This document shows, one piece after another, positions 18,574 through 28,450 of a stretch of DNA of 64,000 nucleotides (the first letter of the stretch is position 1; each line of letters starts with the position of its first letter). The notes under the pieces were generated by a model. That model had not been told where the DNA came from, did no database searches, and saw only the letters and a program-made list of their open reading frames with translations. The position numbers and the translations under genes were made by a program. Origin of the DNA: Frateuria soli. GTDB lineage: Bacteria > Pseudomonadota > Gammaproteobacteria > Xanthomonadales > Rhodanobacteraceae. The stretch is from positions 1,922,001 through 1,986,000 of the forward strand of contig NZ_CP088252.1 of NCBI RefSeq assembly GCF_021117385.1, in the 5' to 3' direction.

Positions 18574-19107
18574 TTACTCGGCCGGGGCGACGCTCACGCG
18601 TACCCGCAGGCGCTCGCCGGGATCGTAGTTGAGGCGCGAGACGTAGACGTCGCCGTGGTAGCGGTACTCGACGTCGTACCCCATCAGGCGGCGCTGCTCG
18701 CTGACCGAGCTGACCTGGCGGCAGCGGGTGACGGTATCGTCGTATTCGCGCCCGCCACGACCGGCCACGCCGTGGCCGACCGCGCCACCAGCCACCGCGC
18801 CGGCGACGGTGGCCGCCTTGCGACCGTCGCCCTTGCCGACGGTATTGCCGAGCACGCCGCCGATCACCGCACCCAGCACCGTGCCGGCGGTGGTGTTGCC
18901 GCCTTCGCGACGCACTACGGGCTCGTCGTAGCACTCCTGCCGCGGTACTTCGGAGCGGGCAACGCCGTACACGGGGTCCACCCGCAGCACATCGGCCCAG
19001 CCGTAGTGGGTGTTGGCATCGTCGCCTTCGGCATAACGCCCGTCCTGCGCCTGTACGGCACCGGTGGCGAGGACGAGCGCGAGGACGGGGAGCAACATCT
19101 TGTTCAT
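18574..19107 (-). CDS. Glycine-zipper envelope protein with signal peptide
   Basis: 177 residues, start at 19107 behind GGAGG. A cleavable signal peptide (MNKMLLPVLALVLATGAVQA) leads into a mature protein. Residues ~75-115 form a glycine zipper (TTAGTVLGAVIGGVLGNTVG, then ATVAGAVAGGAVGHGVAG), the module of the rickettsial 17-kDa antigen/'glycine zipper 2TM' family, thought to insert in the outer membrane. The C-terminal part has paired Cys (ECYDE, TRCRQ) and a beta-rich tail (YRYHGDVYVSRLNYDPGERLRVRVSV). Function unknown. Confidence 0.8.
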   Translation of the reverse strand: MNKMLLPVLALVLATGAVQAQDGRYAEGDDANTHYGWADVLRVDPVYGVARSEVPRQECYDEPVVRREGGNTTAGTVLGAVIGGVLGNTVGKGDGRKAATVAGAVAGGAVGHGVAGRGGREYDDTVTRCRQVSSVSEQRRLMGYDVEYRYHGDVYVSRLNYDPGERLRVRVSVAPAE

Positions 19108-19265
19108 GGGACCTCCAGCATGGTCCGAAAAGCGCTTCTGCGCGATTGTCATTGCAGCAAATTCACGCTGAATCAACGCTTAGAGCGATCAAGCGATGAC
19201 CGGCGACCGAATGCCGTTCAGCTTCTGTCGGCATAACGGGATCGGTTGGGCACCCGCGAGGTCCG

Positions 19266-19308
19266 CTCCCCGCCCCGACCCTCTGCCGGAGGGAGAGGAG
19301 AGCCGGAC
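19266..19308. repeat. CTCTGCC/GGGAGAG repeat upstream of cysS
   Basis: A single, slightly degenerate unit (CCCGACCCTCTGCCGGAGGGAGAGG, core positions given) of the CTCTCCC family. Confidence 0.6.
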
Positions 19309-19353
19309 GTGGCTGCTAACATGCGCGGCTTGGCCGCGCCAAAGACCCGTCCG

Positions 19354-20721
<1,368 letters not shown>

Positions 20722-20730
20722 CGACGCCTC

Positions 20731-20802
20731 GCAGGAGCCCGCTTGCGGGGATGTGCCTGCATGGATCCGAAGGAAGGGCATCGCCCGCAAGCGGGCTCGT
20801 GC
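20731..20802. repeat. REP-like GTAGGAGCCCGC repeat, copy 1
   Basis: GCAGGAGCCCGCTTGCGGGG faces CATCGCCCGCAAGCGGGCTC across ~25 bases; each arm is itself a small hairpin and the two arms are complementary. Other copies: 26689, 32390, and the variants at 38639 and 21288. Confidence 0.8.
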
Positions 20803-20849
20803 AAGGGCGGTGTTTCGCCCGCCGCGCCGCACTGCGCGATAATGTCCGC

Positions 20850-21278
20850 ATGAACACCACCAGCCCCAGCGCCGACCAGGCGCAGCAGGACATCGCCGAG
20901 GAATTCGCCTTCTTCGGCGACTGGTCCGAGCGCTACCAGTACCTCATCGATCTCGGCAAGCAGTTGCCGCCCTTCCCCGAGGACTGCAAGACCGAGGATT
21001 GGCGCGTCCATGGATGCCAGTCGATGGTCTGGCTGGTGCCCAGCGGCGACGCATCGGAGATGCATTTCGCGGCCACCAGCGATTCGGCGATCGTCTCCGG
21101 CCTGATCGCCCTGGTGCTGCGCGTCTATTCCGGACGGCCGGCGGCCGAGATCGTCGCCACCGAACCGCAATTCGTGCAGTCGATCGGGCTGGCCAAACAC
21201 CTCTCGCCCACCCGCTCCAACGGTTTGACCGCGATGCTGGCCAGACTCAAGGGCTACGCGGCGCAGGCTTTGGCCTGA
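20850..21278 (+). CDS. sufE: SufE family cysteine desulfuration protein
   Basis: 142 residues. The acceptor Cys is in VHGCQSMVWLV (~50-60), as in E. coli SufE/CsdE, followed by the family's FAATSDSAIVSGLIALVLRVYSG. SufE takes sulfane sulfur from the cysteine desulfurase SufS and passes it to the Fe-S scaffold. No other suf genes are next to it here, so it works as a stand-alone copy. Confidence 0.94.
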   Translation: MNTTSPSADQAQQDIAEEFAFFGDWSERYQYLIDLGKQLPPFPEDCKTEDWRVHGCQSMVWLVPSGDASEMHFAATSDSAIVSGLIALVLRVYSGRPAAEIVATEPQFVQSIGLAKHLSPTRSNGLTAMLARLKGYAAQALA

Positions 21279-21613
21279 TGTGAAGTGCGGGAGCGTGCCT
21301 GCGCGCCCTCGGGTGCGTGGTTGTCGCACACAACGTGCGCTCCCGTGAAGGACACGCCCCGCCTTCGGGCGGACTGAGCAGCCCCTTCCGCCCTATCGAC
21401 GGGCGCGGTCGCCCATGGGCGTCCGCGGTTGTTCCCGGCGCCCGCGTATCGAGCGAAGCGCCGGCCAAGCCGAACATCCTCCAGGAATGCCGCGTGCGCG
21501 GCCGTGATGCATGGCGGTCGCGACACCGACTCGCTTCCGCGGCGGATTCGGCCAGCCCCCCAAACGAGAAGCCCCGCATGGCGCGGGGCTTCGTCCGGAT
21601 CGGATGGCCGAGT
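21279..21613. other. 335-base intergenic region with repeats
   Basis: No gene seen. It holds a divergent REP-like element (21288-21347, GGGAGCGTGC...GTGCGCTCCC), a CCGCCTTCGGGCGGACTG hairpin, and a terminator at the dksA side (21563-21591). Confidence 0.6.
21563..21591 (-). terminator. Terminator of dksA
   Basis: AAGCCCCGC pairs with GCGGGGCTT around a 5-base loop; on the minus strand TTCTCGTTTG follows. It may also act for sufE from the other side. Confidence 0.7.
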
Positions 21614-22885
21614 TCAGTCGCCCATCTGCTTCTGCAGATGCTCACGACGCTCCTGCGCATCGAGCGACAGCGTGGCGATCGGACGGGCATCCAGCCGTTC
21701 AAGGCCGATTTCCTCGTCGGTCTCCTCGCAGTAGCCGTAGCGGCCTTCCTCGATGCGGCGCAGCGCCTTGTCGATCTTGGAGATCAGCTTGCGGTAGCGG
21801 TCGCGGGTGCGCAGTTCGAGCGAGTTCTCCGTTTCGCGGGTGGCGCGCTCGGCTTCATCGCCGACGTCGCGCACCTCGTCACGAAGGTTCTCCATCGTCT
21901 GGCGCGATTCCTCCACCAGCTGGTCGCGCCAGTCCCGCAACTTGTTGCGGAAGTAGGCGAGGTGCCTGGGGTTCATGTACTCCTCGTCGTTCGAGGGACG
22001 GTAACCCGGCGGCAGGTCGATGTTGATGGTGGAAGGCAGGGCGTAACGGCCATCCTCGCGGGTCACGCCATTGTCGAGGGTTGTAGCGGAATTATTCATT
22101 GAGGACTGCGGGGTCTTCTGTTTCTTGGGGGGGGTATGGCGCGCGGTGGCCGTGGCCACGCGAGGGGTCACCATAGCGACGGCACTCGCCACTTTGCCCT
22201 TCATGGGCGCAACGGCGGGTGATGGAGATGTTTGCTGGGCCGCGACTGGCGGGGCCTTCGGCCGCGCGGCCGAGTGCCTGGCCGGCTGGGCTTCGGGCTT
22301 GCTGACGATCTTGTAAGGCTTGGGGGTGCTGGCCGGCTTGGCGGCGGCCTTCTTCGCAGGCTTCGCCACGGACTTGGCGGGCGCTGCCTTCCTGGGCGCT
22401 ACCTTGGCTGCCGGCTTCGTCGTTTTCTTCGGCACGGCCTTGGGCTGCGGCTTGACAGCCTTCTTGCCCGCGGCCTTCGGCTGCGGCTTGGCCTTGGCGG
22501 CGGCCGAGGCCTTCTTCACCGCCGGCGAGGCCTTCTTCACCGCCGCGGCCGGCTTGCGCGCGGCATGCTTGCCGGCAGCGGCCTTGGCGGCGGCGGGCGC
22601 CTTCCTGGCCGGAGCCTTCTTTGCCACGGTCTTGCTGGCAGACCTGGCCGCGGGCTTTGCCGCCACCTTGCCGGCGGCCGGCTTGCGCGCAACGGGTTTC
22701 CTCGCCGAGGCCTGCTTGGCGGCCGGCTTGCGGGCGGGCGCAGCCTTCTTGGCGGTAGCGCTCTTGCCGGCCCGGGCGCTGGCAGCGGCGACCTTGGGCT
22801 TGGCCTTCCCGGCTTCTTTCGCCTTGCCCGCAGCCTTCCCTTTCTGCGCCTTGGCGGCGGTCGAACTACGCGTCGTTTTCGCCAT
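21614..22885 (-). CDS. dksA: DksA-family RNA polymerase-binding protein with long Ala/Lys-rich tail
   Basis: 423 residues, against 151 for E. coli DksA. Residues ~1-265 are a low-complexity, strongly basic tail of Ala/Lys/Pro repeats (AAKKAAPARKPAAKQ-like), similar in composition to histone H1 and AlgP. Residues ~285-423 are DksA: coiled-coil (NPRHLAYFRNKLRDWRDQLVEE...), the DxxDxA-like tip (DVGDEAERA), and C-terminal IGLERLDARPIATL. The zinc finger is degenerate: of the four cysteines only C386 (YGYCEETDEE) remains, the others being Thr, Ser and Ala, so it is unlikely to hold zinc. DksA works with ppGpp on initiation at rRNA and stress promoters. The tail probably adds DNA or RNA binding. 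Confidence 0.88.
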   Translation of the reverse strand: MAKTTRSSTAAKAQKGKAAGKAKEAGKAKPKVAAASARAGKSATAKKAAPARKPAAKQASARKPVARKPAAGKVAAKPAARSASKTVAKKAPARKAPAAAKAAAGKHAARKPAAAVKKASPAVKKASAAAKAKPQPKAAGKKAVKPQPKAVPKKTTKPAAKVAPRKAAPAKSVAKPAKKAAAKPASTPKPYKIVSKPEAQPARHSAARPKAPPVAAQQTSPSPAVAPMKGKVASAVAMVTPRVATATARHTPPKKQKTPQSSMNNSATTLDNGVTREDGRYALPSTINIDLPPGYRPSNDEEYMNPRHLAYFRNKLRDWRDQLVEESRQTMENLRDEVRDVGDEAERATRETENSLELRTRDRYRKLISKIDKALRRIEEGRYGYCEETDEEIGLERLDARPIATLSLDAQERREHLQKQMGD

Positions 22886-23009
22886 ATCCCTTCACCGTTT
22901 TGGCCGTGGCGGCCGGGTGTTATAGCCCATGCGTCTTACACCATCAACAGGCATCTGGAATACTTCGAGCCACTACATGCCGCGTGCCGTTTGGGCTGCG
23001 TGAACGAAA

Positions 23010-23261
23010 GTGACCCGATTCCTGCTCTTCCTGCTGGGCGCGTACAAACGCTTGCTGAGCCCCCTGCTGGGTCAGCGTTGCCGCTTCCACCCCAGTTGCT
23101 CCGATTATGCACGGATTGCCATCGTGCGCTTCGGTCCCGTGCGTGGCAGCGCGCTGGCGCTGTGGCGCATCCTGCGCTGCCAGCCGTTGTGCGCCGGCGG
23201 CGAGGATCCCGTACCGGAGCATTTTCGTTTCACCCGTTGCCACCCCGATGAGGAGCATTGA
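23010..23261 (+). CDS. yidD: YidD-like membrane protein insertion efficiency factor
   Basis: 83 residues with a GTG start and a weak ribosome site. The family pattern is complete: [56 protein letters not shown]. YidD is a small peripheral inner-membrane protein that helps YidC-dependent insertion and normally lies in rpmH-rnpA-yidD-yidC. Here it is alone between dksA and folE2, so it has moved or is a second copy. Confidence 0.88.
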   Translation: MTRFLLFLLGAYKRLLSPLLGQRCRFHPSCSDYARIAIVRFGPVRGSALALWRILRCQPLCAGGEDPVPEHFRFTRCHPDEEH

Positions 23262-23350
23262 CCGATGCCGGGCAACGCGGGGGAGCAGCCAGGCCGTTGC
23301 TGTTTGGCAGGATGCCGGCCGGAGCCTCCGCTCACGGACAACGGGCGGAA

Positions 23351-24298
23351 CTAGGCCGCCGAGCCGTAACCGCCCGGCACGCCCTTGCTGGCGTAGGCCA
23401 CCGCGTCGTGCGGGTGCAGGCTCTCCTGGTGTTCCAGGCGCACATGGAAGTCGGCGATGCGCGGATCAGCGTCCAGCGCTTTCTGGATGCGTCGCGCGGC
23501 ATCCTCGCAGAACATGAGGTTTCCGCCGTTGGCGAGCGCGAAGGCCTGTTCGTCCTCGCGCTTGACCGCCGTCTGCACCGGGGTGCCGAGCGCCTGCTCG
23601 ACGCGGTCCAGGGTCGAGATCAGATTGAAGCCCACGCCATCGGCCAGGCGCACCAGCAACCGCGCCACGCTGCGCTGCGCATGCGGCGTGGCGACGATGC
23701 CCTGCTCGCTGCCCAGCCATGCCATGACCGTCGCATGGTCGAGCGGGCGCGCAGCGTCGAAATCGCGCGCGAACTGTTCCTGGATGAGCTGCCGCGCCAG
23801 CGCCGCGGATGCCGGACAGGTCGAGGAGTAGACCACTTCGGTGCCCAGCTCGAGCTGGAAGCCGTCAGCGGAAAGACTCGCCTCGATGGAAACCGGATAG
23901 GCACGCCAGCCGCTGTTGCCGCTGCGCAACGCCGGCCGGCGGACCAGATGGTCGAAGCGGATGCTGATGCGGGCGCGGTCCGACAGGTCCCTGTGCGATT
24001 CCAGGAATGCCTGCAGCAGTCCTTCGATCGTTGCCGCGTCCAGCGGCCTGGCGCTGAGGTGCCGGTCGACCAGCAGGTAGAGCCGCGACATGTGGATGCC
24101 GCGCTTGTCCGGGCGGGTCAGGTTGACGAACGCGCCCACCTGCGCGCTGGCGCGTTCGACCTGGCCATCGCCCGCATCGAAGCGTACCGGCACCTCGATG
24201 CCGTCCATACCCACCCAGTCCAGTGCACCGGCCAGGTGCGGCTGCGCCTGGACGGCGACGTCGGGCAGCAGGCGGGCGGTGTTTTCGTGGCTGTGCAT
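23351..24298 (-). CDS. folE2: GTP cyclohydrolase IB (FolE2)
   Basis: 315 residues. FolE2 signatures are DKRGIHMSRLY (~63-73), STCPASAALARQLIQEQFA with the metal-binding Cys (~158), and GNLMFCEDAARRIQ near the C-terminus. It makes 7,8-dihydroneopterin triphosphate for folate and queuosine and, unlike FolE, can work with Mn or Fe instead of Zn. In many bacteria it is controlled by Zur; no Zur-like palindrome is visible in the 120 bases upstream. Confidence 0.93.
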   Translation of the reverse strand: MHSHENTARLLPDVAVQAQPHLAGALDWVGMDGIEVPVRFDAGDGQVERASAQVGAFVNLTRPDKRGIHMSRLYLLVDRHLSARPLDAATIEGLLQAFLESHRDLSDRARISIRFDHLVRRPALRSGNSGWRAYPVSIEASLSADGFQLELGTEVVYSSTCPASAALARQLIQEQFARDFDAARPLDHATVMAWLGSEQGIVATPHAQRSVARLLVRLADGVGFNLISTLDRVEQALGTPVQTAVKREDEQAFALANGGNLMFCEDAARRIQKALDADPRIADFHVRLEHQESLHPHDAVAYASKGVPGGYGSAA

Positions 24299-24421
24299 CG
24301 GATTTCCTTGCGGCAGGCAGTGGCGCCGTGCGGCTCTCTATTTTGGGGCAGCGTGCGCGGGGGCAACAGGCATGCTGCGGAAACGCTGTGTTGAGCGCCC
24401 GGTCCCCCGCCCGGGGTATGG

Positions 24422-25270
24422 TCAGGCGGTCTTCCCGCGTCGCCAGCGCCGCGCGGCCCGCCAGGCGACCAGGGTCGTCGACAGCCCGCTGGACGGTCGT
24501 GCGCGCTGCAGCGCCTGCAACGGCTCGGCGGCGGCGGCGGCGCGCCGGGCCAGGCGCTCGCCCTCGTACGACTCCACGGCACGGAACACGCTCAGCGGCC
24601 CGGCCAGCCCGGTCGTCCCGCGCCAGGCGGCGGTGAGCTCGTCCAGCTGATCGCGCACCGCCGCATTGCGCGCGGCACCGGCGTGGCGCAGCTGGCCGCG
24701 GCTGAGGCCATGGCGGGCCAGCGATGCCATCGGGAGCGGCAGGCGGTCGCGCTCGGCGTCGTCGTCCAGCCGGCGCAGCGCATGCAGCAGATGGGTGACC
24801 GCGGCCACCCGCGCGGCGCGCTCGGGCGAGGCCGACTCGCCGAACCACCATGCGGTTTCCAGCGCGGCCAGCGCACCATGGAGCTGCGACGCGGCCGCCA
24901 GCTGCGCGCCAAAATCGGCCGAAGTGCCTTCTTCGAGCTGGGCCATGGCCGCCAGCACGGGCGCGAGCCAGCGCTCATTGGCGATAGCCGACGCGCGCTC
25001 GTCATCGAACAGCACGTGGGTCAACGGATGGCGGCCGCCGGTTTCCCGGGCACCGGTCAACTCCTCCGCCCACCAGTTGAGTTTGGTGGCAGCCACGTGC
25101 GGCTCGCGGATGCCGTAGGCGGCGGCGAGCAGCTCCTGTTCCAGTGCGGCCAGCGCGATGTGCCCCGTGTGGCGCGCGGGATCGACGAACGCGAGCGCCA
25201 GGCGCTGCGCCGGCTGCGCGGCCAGCCATTTGTCCACATAGCTCTGCACGGCGTCGTGGCTGGCGTCCAT
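24422..25270 (-). CDS. Squalene/phytoene synthase superfamily protein
   Basis: 282 residues from the start at 25270, which overlaps the gph stop by one base (TGATG). All-helical, with AATKLNWWAEELTGA near residue 62 in place of the first aspartate-rich motif and ALRRLDDDAERDRLPLP (~165) near the second. The classic DxxxD pair of active prenyl-condensing enzymes is not clear, so this may be one of the non-catalytic relatives (NDUFAF6-like) rather than a true synthase. Adjacent genes are ubiG and gph, not hopanoid genes. Function uncertain. Confidence 0.6.
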   Translation of the reverse strand: MDASHDAVQSYVDKWLAAQPAQRLALAFVDPARHTGHIALAALEQELLAAAYGIREPHVAATKLNWWAEELTGARETGGRHPLTHVLFDDERASAIANERWLAPVLAAMAQLEEGTSADFGAQLAAASQLHGALAALETAWWFGESASPERAARVAAVTHLLHALRRLDDDAERDRLPLPMASLARHGLSRGQLRHAGAARNAAVRDQLDELTAAWRGTTGLAGPLSVFRAVESYEGERLARRAAAAAEPLQALQRARPSSGLSTTLVAWRAARRWRRGKTA

Positions 25271-25950
25271 CACGCGACCGCCTGGCCGTGCCGCAACCAT
25301 TGGGCGAACTGCGCAGGGGTGTCGAGCACGGCATCGGCGTTCCATTCGCGCGGATCGCCGCCGTCGAGGTAACCCCAGGCGACGGCGACGGTGTACAGCC
25401 CCGCTGCGGCGCCGGCCATGACGTCACGGCGGTCGTCGCCGACGAACAGGCTGCGCGCGGGGTCGATGCCCGCGCGCTCGCAGGCCAGGCGCACGGGTGC
25501 GGGATCCGGCTTCTTCACGGGCAGGGTATCGCCGCTGACCACCGTCGCGGCGCGATCGTCCCAGCCGATCCGGCGCAGCAGCTCGTCGGTAAGGAAGCCA
25601 GCCTTGTTGGTCACGATGCCCCAACGCACGCCGGCGGCCTCGAGTTGGGCAAGCATCGGCTCGATGCCGTCGAACGGGCGCGTGGCCTGGCCCATGAGCT
25701 CTTCGTACAGCGCCAGGTACCGCTCCACGCGCGCCTCCACCGCCGGCTCGCCCAGGTGCCCGAACGCGCAGCGCAACACTGCCCGCGCCCCACGCGAGAC
25801 CACCTCGCGTACCGGCGCGTAGGGCGGCACCGGCGCGCCCTCCTCCTCGCACTGGCGCCTGAGCGCGGCGTAGAGGTCTGGAGCGCTGTCGAGCAGGGTG
25901 CCGTCGAGGTCGAACAGCACGCCGCCAAGGTGGGTCGGCAGCGGCCTCAT
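25270..25950 (-). CDS. gph: Phosphoglycolate phosphatase-type HAD hydrolase
   Basis: 226 residues. HAD motif I FDLDGTLLDSAPDL (~13-26), motif II VTNKAG (~113), motif III KKPDPAPV and motif IV VGDDRRDVMAG are all present. The Gph-like cap and lengths fit 2-phosphoglycolate phosphatase, which clears the product of 3'-phosphoglycolate DNA end repair. Overlaps ubiG by four bases (ATGA); ubiG-gph is a common pairing in gammaproteobacteria. Confidence 0.92.
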   Translation of the reverse strand: MRPLPTHLGGVLFDLDGTLLDSAPDLYAALRRQCEEEGAPVPPYAPVREVVSRGARAVLRCAFGHLGEPAVEARVERYLALYEELMGQATRPFDGIEPMLAQLEAAGVRWGIVTNKAGFLTDELLRRIGWDDRAATVVSGDTLPVKKPDPAPVRLACERAGIDPARSLFVGDDRRDVMAGAAAGLYTVAVAWGYLDGGDPREWNADAVLDTPAQFAQWLRHGQAVA

Positions 25951-26657
25951 GCCGGCTTGCGCGCGCACAACAGGTAGTTGACCGCGGTGATGCGGCTCAA
26001 CGAGGCCTTGCGCGTCAGCGGGTTGTAGGCCAGGCCGCAGACGTCCTCCAGTTCCAGGCCGGCATGGCGCAGCAGGCGCCCCAGTTCCGAGGGCTTGAGG
26101 AACTGCGCGTAGTGGTGGGTGCCGCGCGGCAGCAGGCGCATCACGTACTCCGCGCCGAGGATTGCCGCGCCGAACGCGGCCGGCGTGCGGTTGAGGGTGG
26201 ACATGAACAGGCGCGCGCCCGGCTTGAGCATCGCGGCCAGGTCGCCGACCAGCGCAACCGGATCGGGCACGTGCTCGATCAATTCCATGCAGCAGACCGC
26301 ATCGAAGCTGGCCGGCTCGGCGGCAGCAAGCGCGGCGGAGGACTGCACGCGGTAGTCGACCTCGAGCTCCGATTCGAACAGGTGCAGCTTCGCCACCTCG
26401 ATGACCTTCTCGCCCAGGTCGATGCCCGTGACCTTCGCGCCGTCGCGGGCCAGCGCCTCGCTCAGCAGGCCGCCACCGCAGCCGACGTCGGCCACCTTCG
26501 CGTTGCGCAGGTCCACCCGGGCGGCGACGTAGGAGGCGCGCACCGGGTTGAGGTCGTGCAGCGGGCGCGATTCGCCGTCCGGGTCCCACCAGCGGGAGGC
26601 CAGCTTGTCGAAGCGGGCGATCTCGTCGGGGCTGACGTTGGTGGTGGTGTCGGTCAT
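25947..26657 (-). CDS. ubiG: Ubiquinone biosynthesis O-methyltransferase
   Basis: 236 residues. SAM motif I VADVGCGGGLLSEALA (~54-69), acidic loop VTGIDLGEKVI, and the UbiG signature CCMELIEHVPDP, plus MSTLNRTPAAF and ITAVNYLLCARK at the end. It performs both O-methylations in ubiquinone synthesis. First gene of the ubiG-gph-squalene/phytoene-like set; its upstream region is occupied by a REP-like repeat. Confidence 0.96.
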   Translation of the reverse strand: MTDTTTNVSPDEIARFDKLASRWWDPDGESRPLHDLNPVRASYVAARVDLRNAKVADVGCGGGLLSEALARDGAKVTGIDLGEKVIEVAKLHLFESELEVDYRVQSSAALAAAEPASFDAVCCMELIEHVPDPVALVGDLAAMLKPGARLFMSTLNRTPAAFGAAILGAEYVMRLLPRGTHHYAQFLKPSELGRLLRHAGLELEDVCGLAYNPLTRKASLSRITAVNYLLCARKPA

Positions 26658-26688
26658 GGGACAGTCCTTACGTGCGCAGACTTTTTTT

Positions 26689-26763
26689 GTAGGAGCCCGC
26701 TTGCGGGCGATGCTCTTTCGATGCGCCTTACAGCCAGGGCATCGCCCGCAAGCGGGCTCCTAC
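26689..26763. repeat. REP-like GTAGGAGCCCGC repeat, copy 2
   Basis: GTAGGAGCCCGCTTGCGGGC faces GCCCGCAAGCGGGCTCCTAC across a 35-base centre; the arms are exact complements. Lies between ubiG and the YciI-like gene, preceded by a T7 run. Confidence 0.9.
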
Positions 26764-26776
26764 GAATGAGGGGCAG

Positions 26777-27031
26777 CTAGTGCGCCTGCCATTCGTACAC
26801 CGTCACGTCCCAACCGCCGCTGACGTGGGTCGGGTCGCGATGGGCGATGACCCGCGCCTCGGCCAGGTCCGTCGCGCGTAGCAGGTAGGCGCCGCCGGAC
26901 TTGTCTCCGAACGGCCCCGAGCGCTCCACGCGGCCTTCCGTGCGCAGTTCGTCGAGGAAGCGCAGGTGCGCCGGCACCACCGCGGGGTCGAACTGCGGGC
27001 GGCGAATGACCAGGACCAGAAAGAGGTTCAT
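26777..27031 (-). CDS. YciI-like protein
   Basis: 84 residues of the YciI/YCII domain: LVIRRPQFDPAVVPAHLRFLDEL, GRVERSGPFGDKSGG, then ARVIAHRDPTHVSGGWDVTVYEW. The conserved His/Asp pair of the fold (HRDP) is present. Members are small ferredoxin-like barrel proteins, a few with dehydrochlorinase-type activity, most unknown. Nine bases separate it from the upstream deaminase gene, so they form one operon. Confidence 0.88.
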   Translation of the reverse strand: MNLFLVLVIRRPQFDPAVVPAHLRFLDELRTEGRVERSGPFGDKSGGAYLLRATDLAEARVIAHRDPTHVSGGWDVTVYEWQAH

Positions 27032-27040
27032 GCAGGCTCC

Positions 27041-28372
27041 TTATGAAAACGCGGCGATGCGCTCGCGCCAGGCGTGTGCCTTGGCCAGGATCTCCGCCGG
27101 ATCGAGGCCGACCAGCTCGCGTGCCGCCAGCTTGCGGCGGCCGGCAATCCACACGTCGGTCACCTGGTGCCGCCCGGCCGCGTAGGCCAGCTGCGAGGCG
27201 ACGTGGAACAGCGGCTGCGTCTCGATGTCGCTCAGCCGCACGGCCGCCAGGTCGGCCTGCTTGCCCGGCTCGATCGAACCGATCCGGCCCTCCAGGCCGA
27301 TCGCCCTGGCGCCGTTCAGCGTGGCCGCGCGCAGCGCGTACGCCGCATCGAACGCCGCGGCGTCGGAAGCGACCGCCTTGGCCAGGATCGCCGCGGTGCG
27401 CAGTTCACCGATCATGTCCAGGTCGTTGTTGGAGGCGCAGCCATCGGTGCCGATCGCCAGGTTGACGCCGGCCCGGCGCAGCTTCTCCGCCGGGCAGAAG
27501 CCGGAGGCGAGCTTGAGGTTGGATTCGGGGCAATGCACCACCGATACGCCCGCCTCCGCACAGGCGGCGACCTCGCCGTCGGTCACCTGGGTCATGTGCA
27601 CCGCGATCAGTCGGTCGTTGACCAGGCCGAGCTTCTGCAGGCGCTGGAACGGGCGCAGGCCGGACTTCTTCTTCTCTTCCTCGACCTCGTGCGCGGTCTC
27701 GTGCAGGTGCAGGTGGACCGGAATGTCGAGCTGGTCGGCCAGCACGCGGATGCGCTCGAAGCTTTCGTCCGACACGGTGTAGGGCGCATGCGGCGCAAAC
27801 GCCGTACCCACCAGGCCGTCGCCGCGGAAGCTGTCGTGCACTTCGCTGGCGCGCTCGAAGTACTCGTCCTGGCTCTTGGCCCAGGCGGTGGGGAATTCGA
27901 TCACCGGCAGGCCGACCACGGCGCGGAAACCGAGCCGCCGGTACGTCGCGCCGATCACGTCGGGGAAGAAGTAGTTCTCGTTGGCGCAGGTGGTGCCCCC
28001 GCGCAGCATCTCGGCGACCGCGAGCTCCACGCCGTCGCGCACGAACTCCGGCCCGATCACCTTGGCCTCCGCCGGCCAGATGTGCTGCTGCAGCCAGGTC
28101 ATCAGCGGCAGGTCGTCGGCCAGCCCGCGCAGCAGCGTCATCGGGTTGTGCGTGTGGCTGTTGACCAGGCCGGGGATCAGCGCGTGCTCCGGCAGTTCCA
28201 CCCGCTCGCGCGGCGCATAGGCTGCGCGCGCCTGAGCGATCGGCAGCACGGCCTTGATCTCGCCGCCGTCGATGGCCACCGCGTGGTTGTCCAGCACCAC
28301 GGCATGGGGCTCGACGGGTACCACCCAACGGGCTTCGATGAGGAGGTCGATCTCGGTGGAGGCTGGAGTCAT
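27041..28372 (-). CDS. mtaD: Amidohydrolase, MtaD/SAH deaminase type
   Basis: 443 residues of the TRZ/ATZ amidohydrolase family. Metal ligands: LVNSHTHNPMTLLRG (~70-84), LHLHETAHEV (~210), AVHMTQV (~260) and GTDGCASNNDLD (~310). The closest described function is 5'-methylthioadenosine/S-adenosylhomocysteine deaminase; some members were named chlorohydrolases. The neighbouring ubiG uses SAM, which would make SAH for this enzyme, but that is an inference. Confidence 0.85.
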   Translation of the reverse strand: MTPASTEIDLLIEARWVVPVEPHAVVLDNHAVAIDGGEIKAVLPIAQARAAYAPRERVELPEHALIPGLVNSHTHNPMTLLRGLADDLPLMTWLQQHIWPAEAKVIGPEFVRDGVELAVAEMLRGGTTCANENYFFPDVIGATYRRLGFRAVVGLPVIEFPTAWAKSQDEYFERASEVHDSFRGDGLVGTAFAPHAPYTVSDESFERIRVLADQLDIPVHLHLHETAHEVEEEKKKSGLRPFQRLQKLGLVNDRLIAVHMTQVTDGEVAACAEAGVSVVHCPESNLKLASGFCPAEKLRRAGVNLAIGTDGCASNNDLDMIGELRTAAILAKAVASDAAAFDAAYALRAATLNGARAIGLEGRIGSIEPGKQADLAAVRLSDIETQPLFHVASQLAYAAGRHQVTDVWIAGRRKLAARELVGLDPAEILAKAHAWRERIAAFS

Positions 28373-28450
28373 CGGGTTCTCGTGTGGCGTTGGAACGAAA
28401 ACGGCACGGCGCCTGCGCTGCCGTGCCGTCGGGGTACTGCAGCCGACCGC

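Noticed and set aside
22232-23251. 339-codon Gly/Arg/Leu-rich plus-strand frame
   Set aside because: Complement of the Ala/Lys-rich tail of dksA; low complexity only.
24299-24421. Zur operator upstream of folE2
   Set aside because: No AT-rich palindrome of the Zur type is visible in the region.
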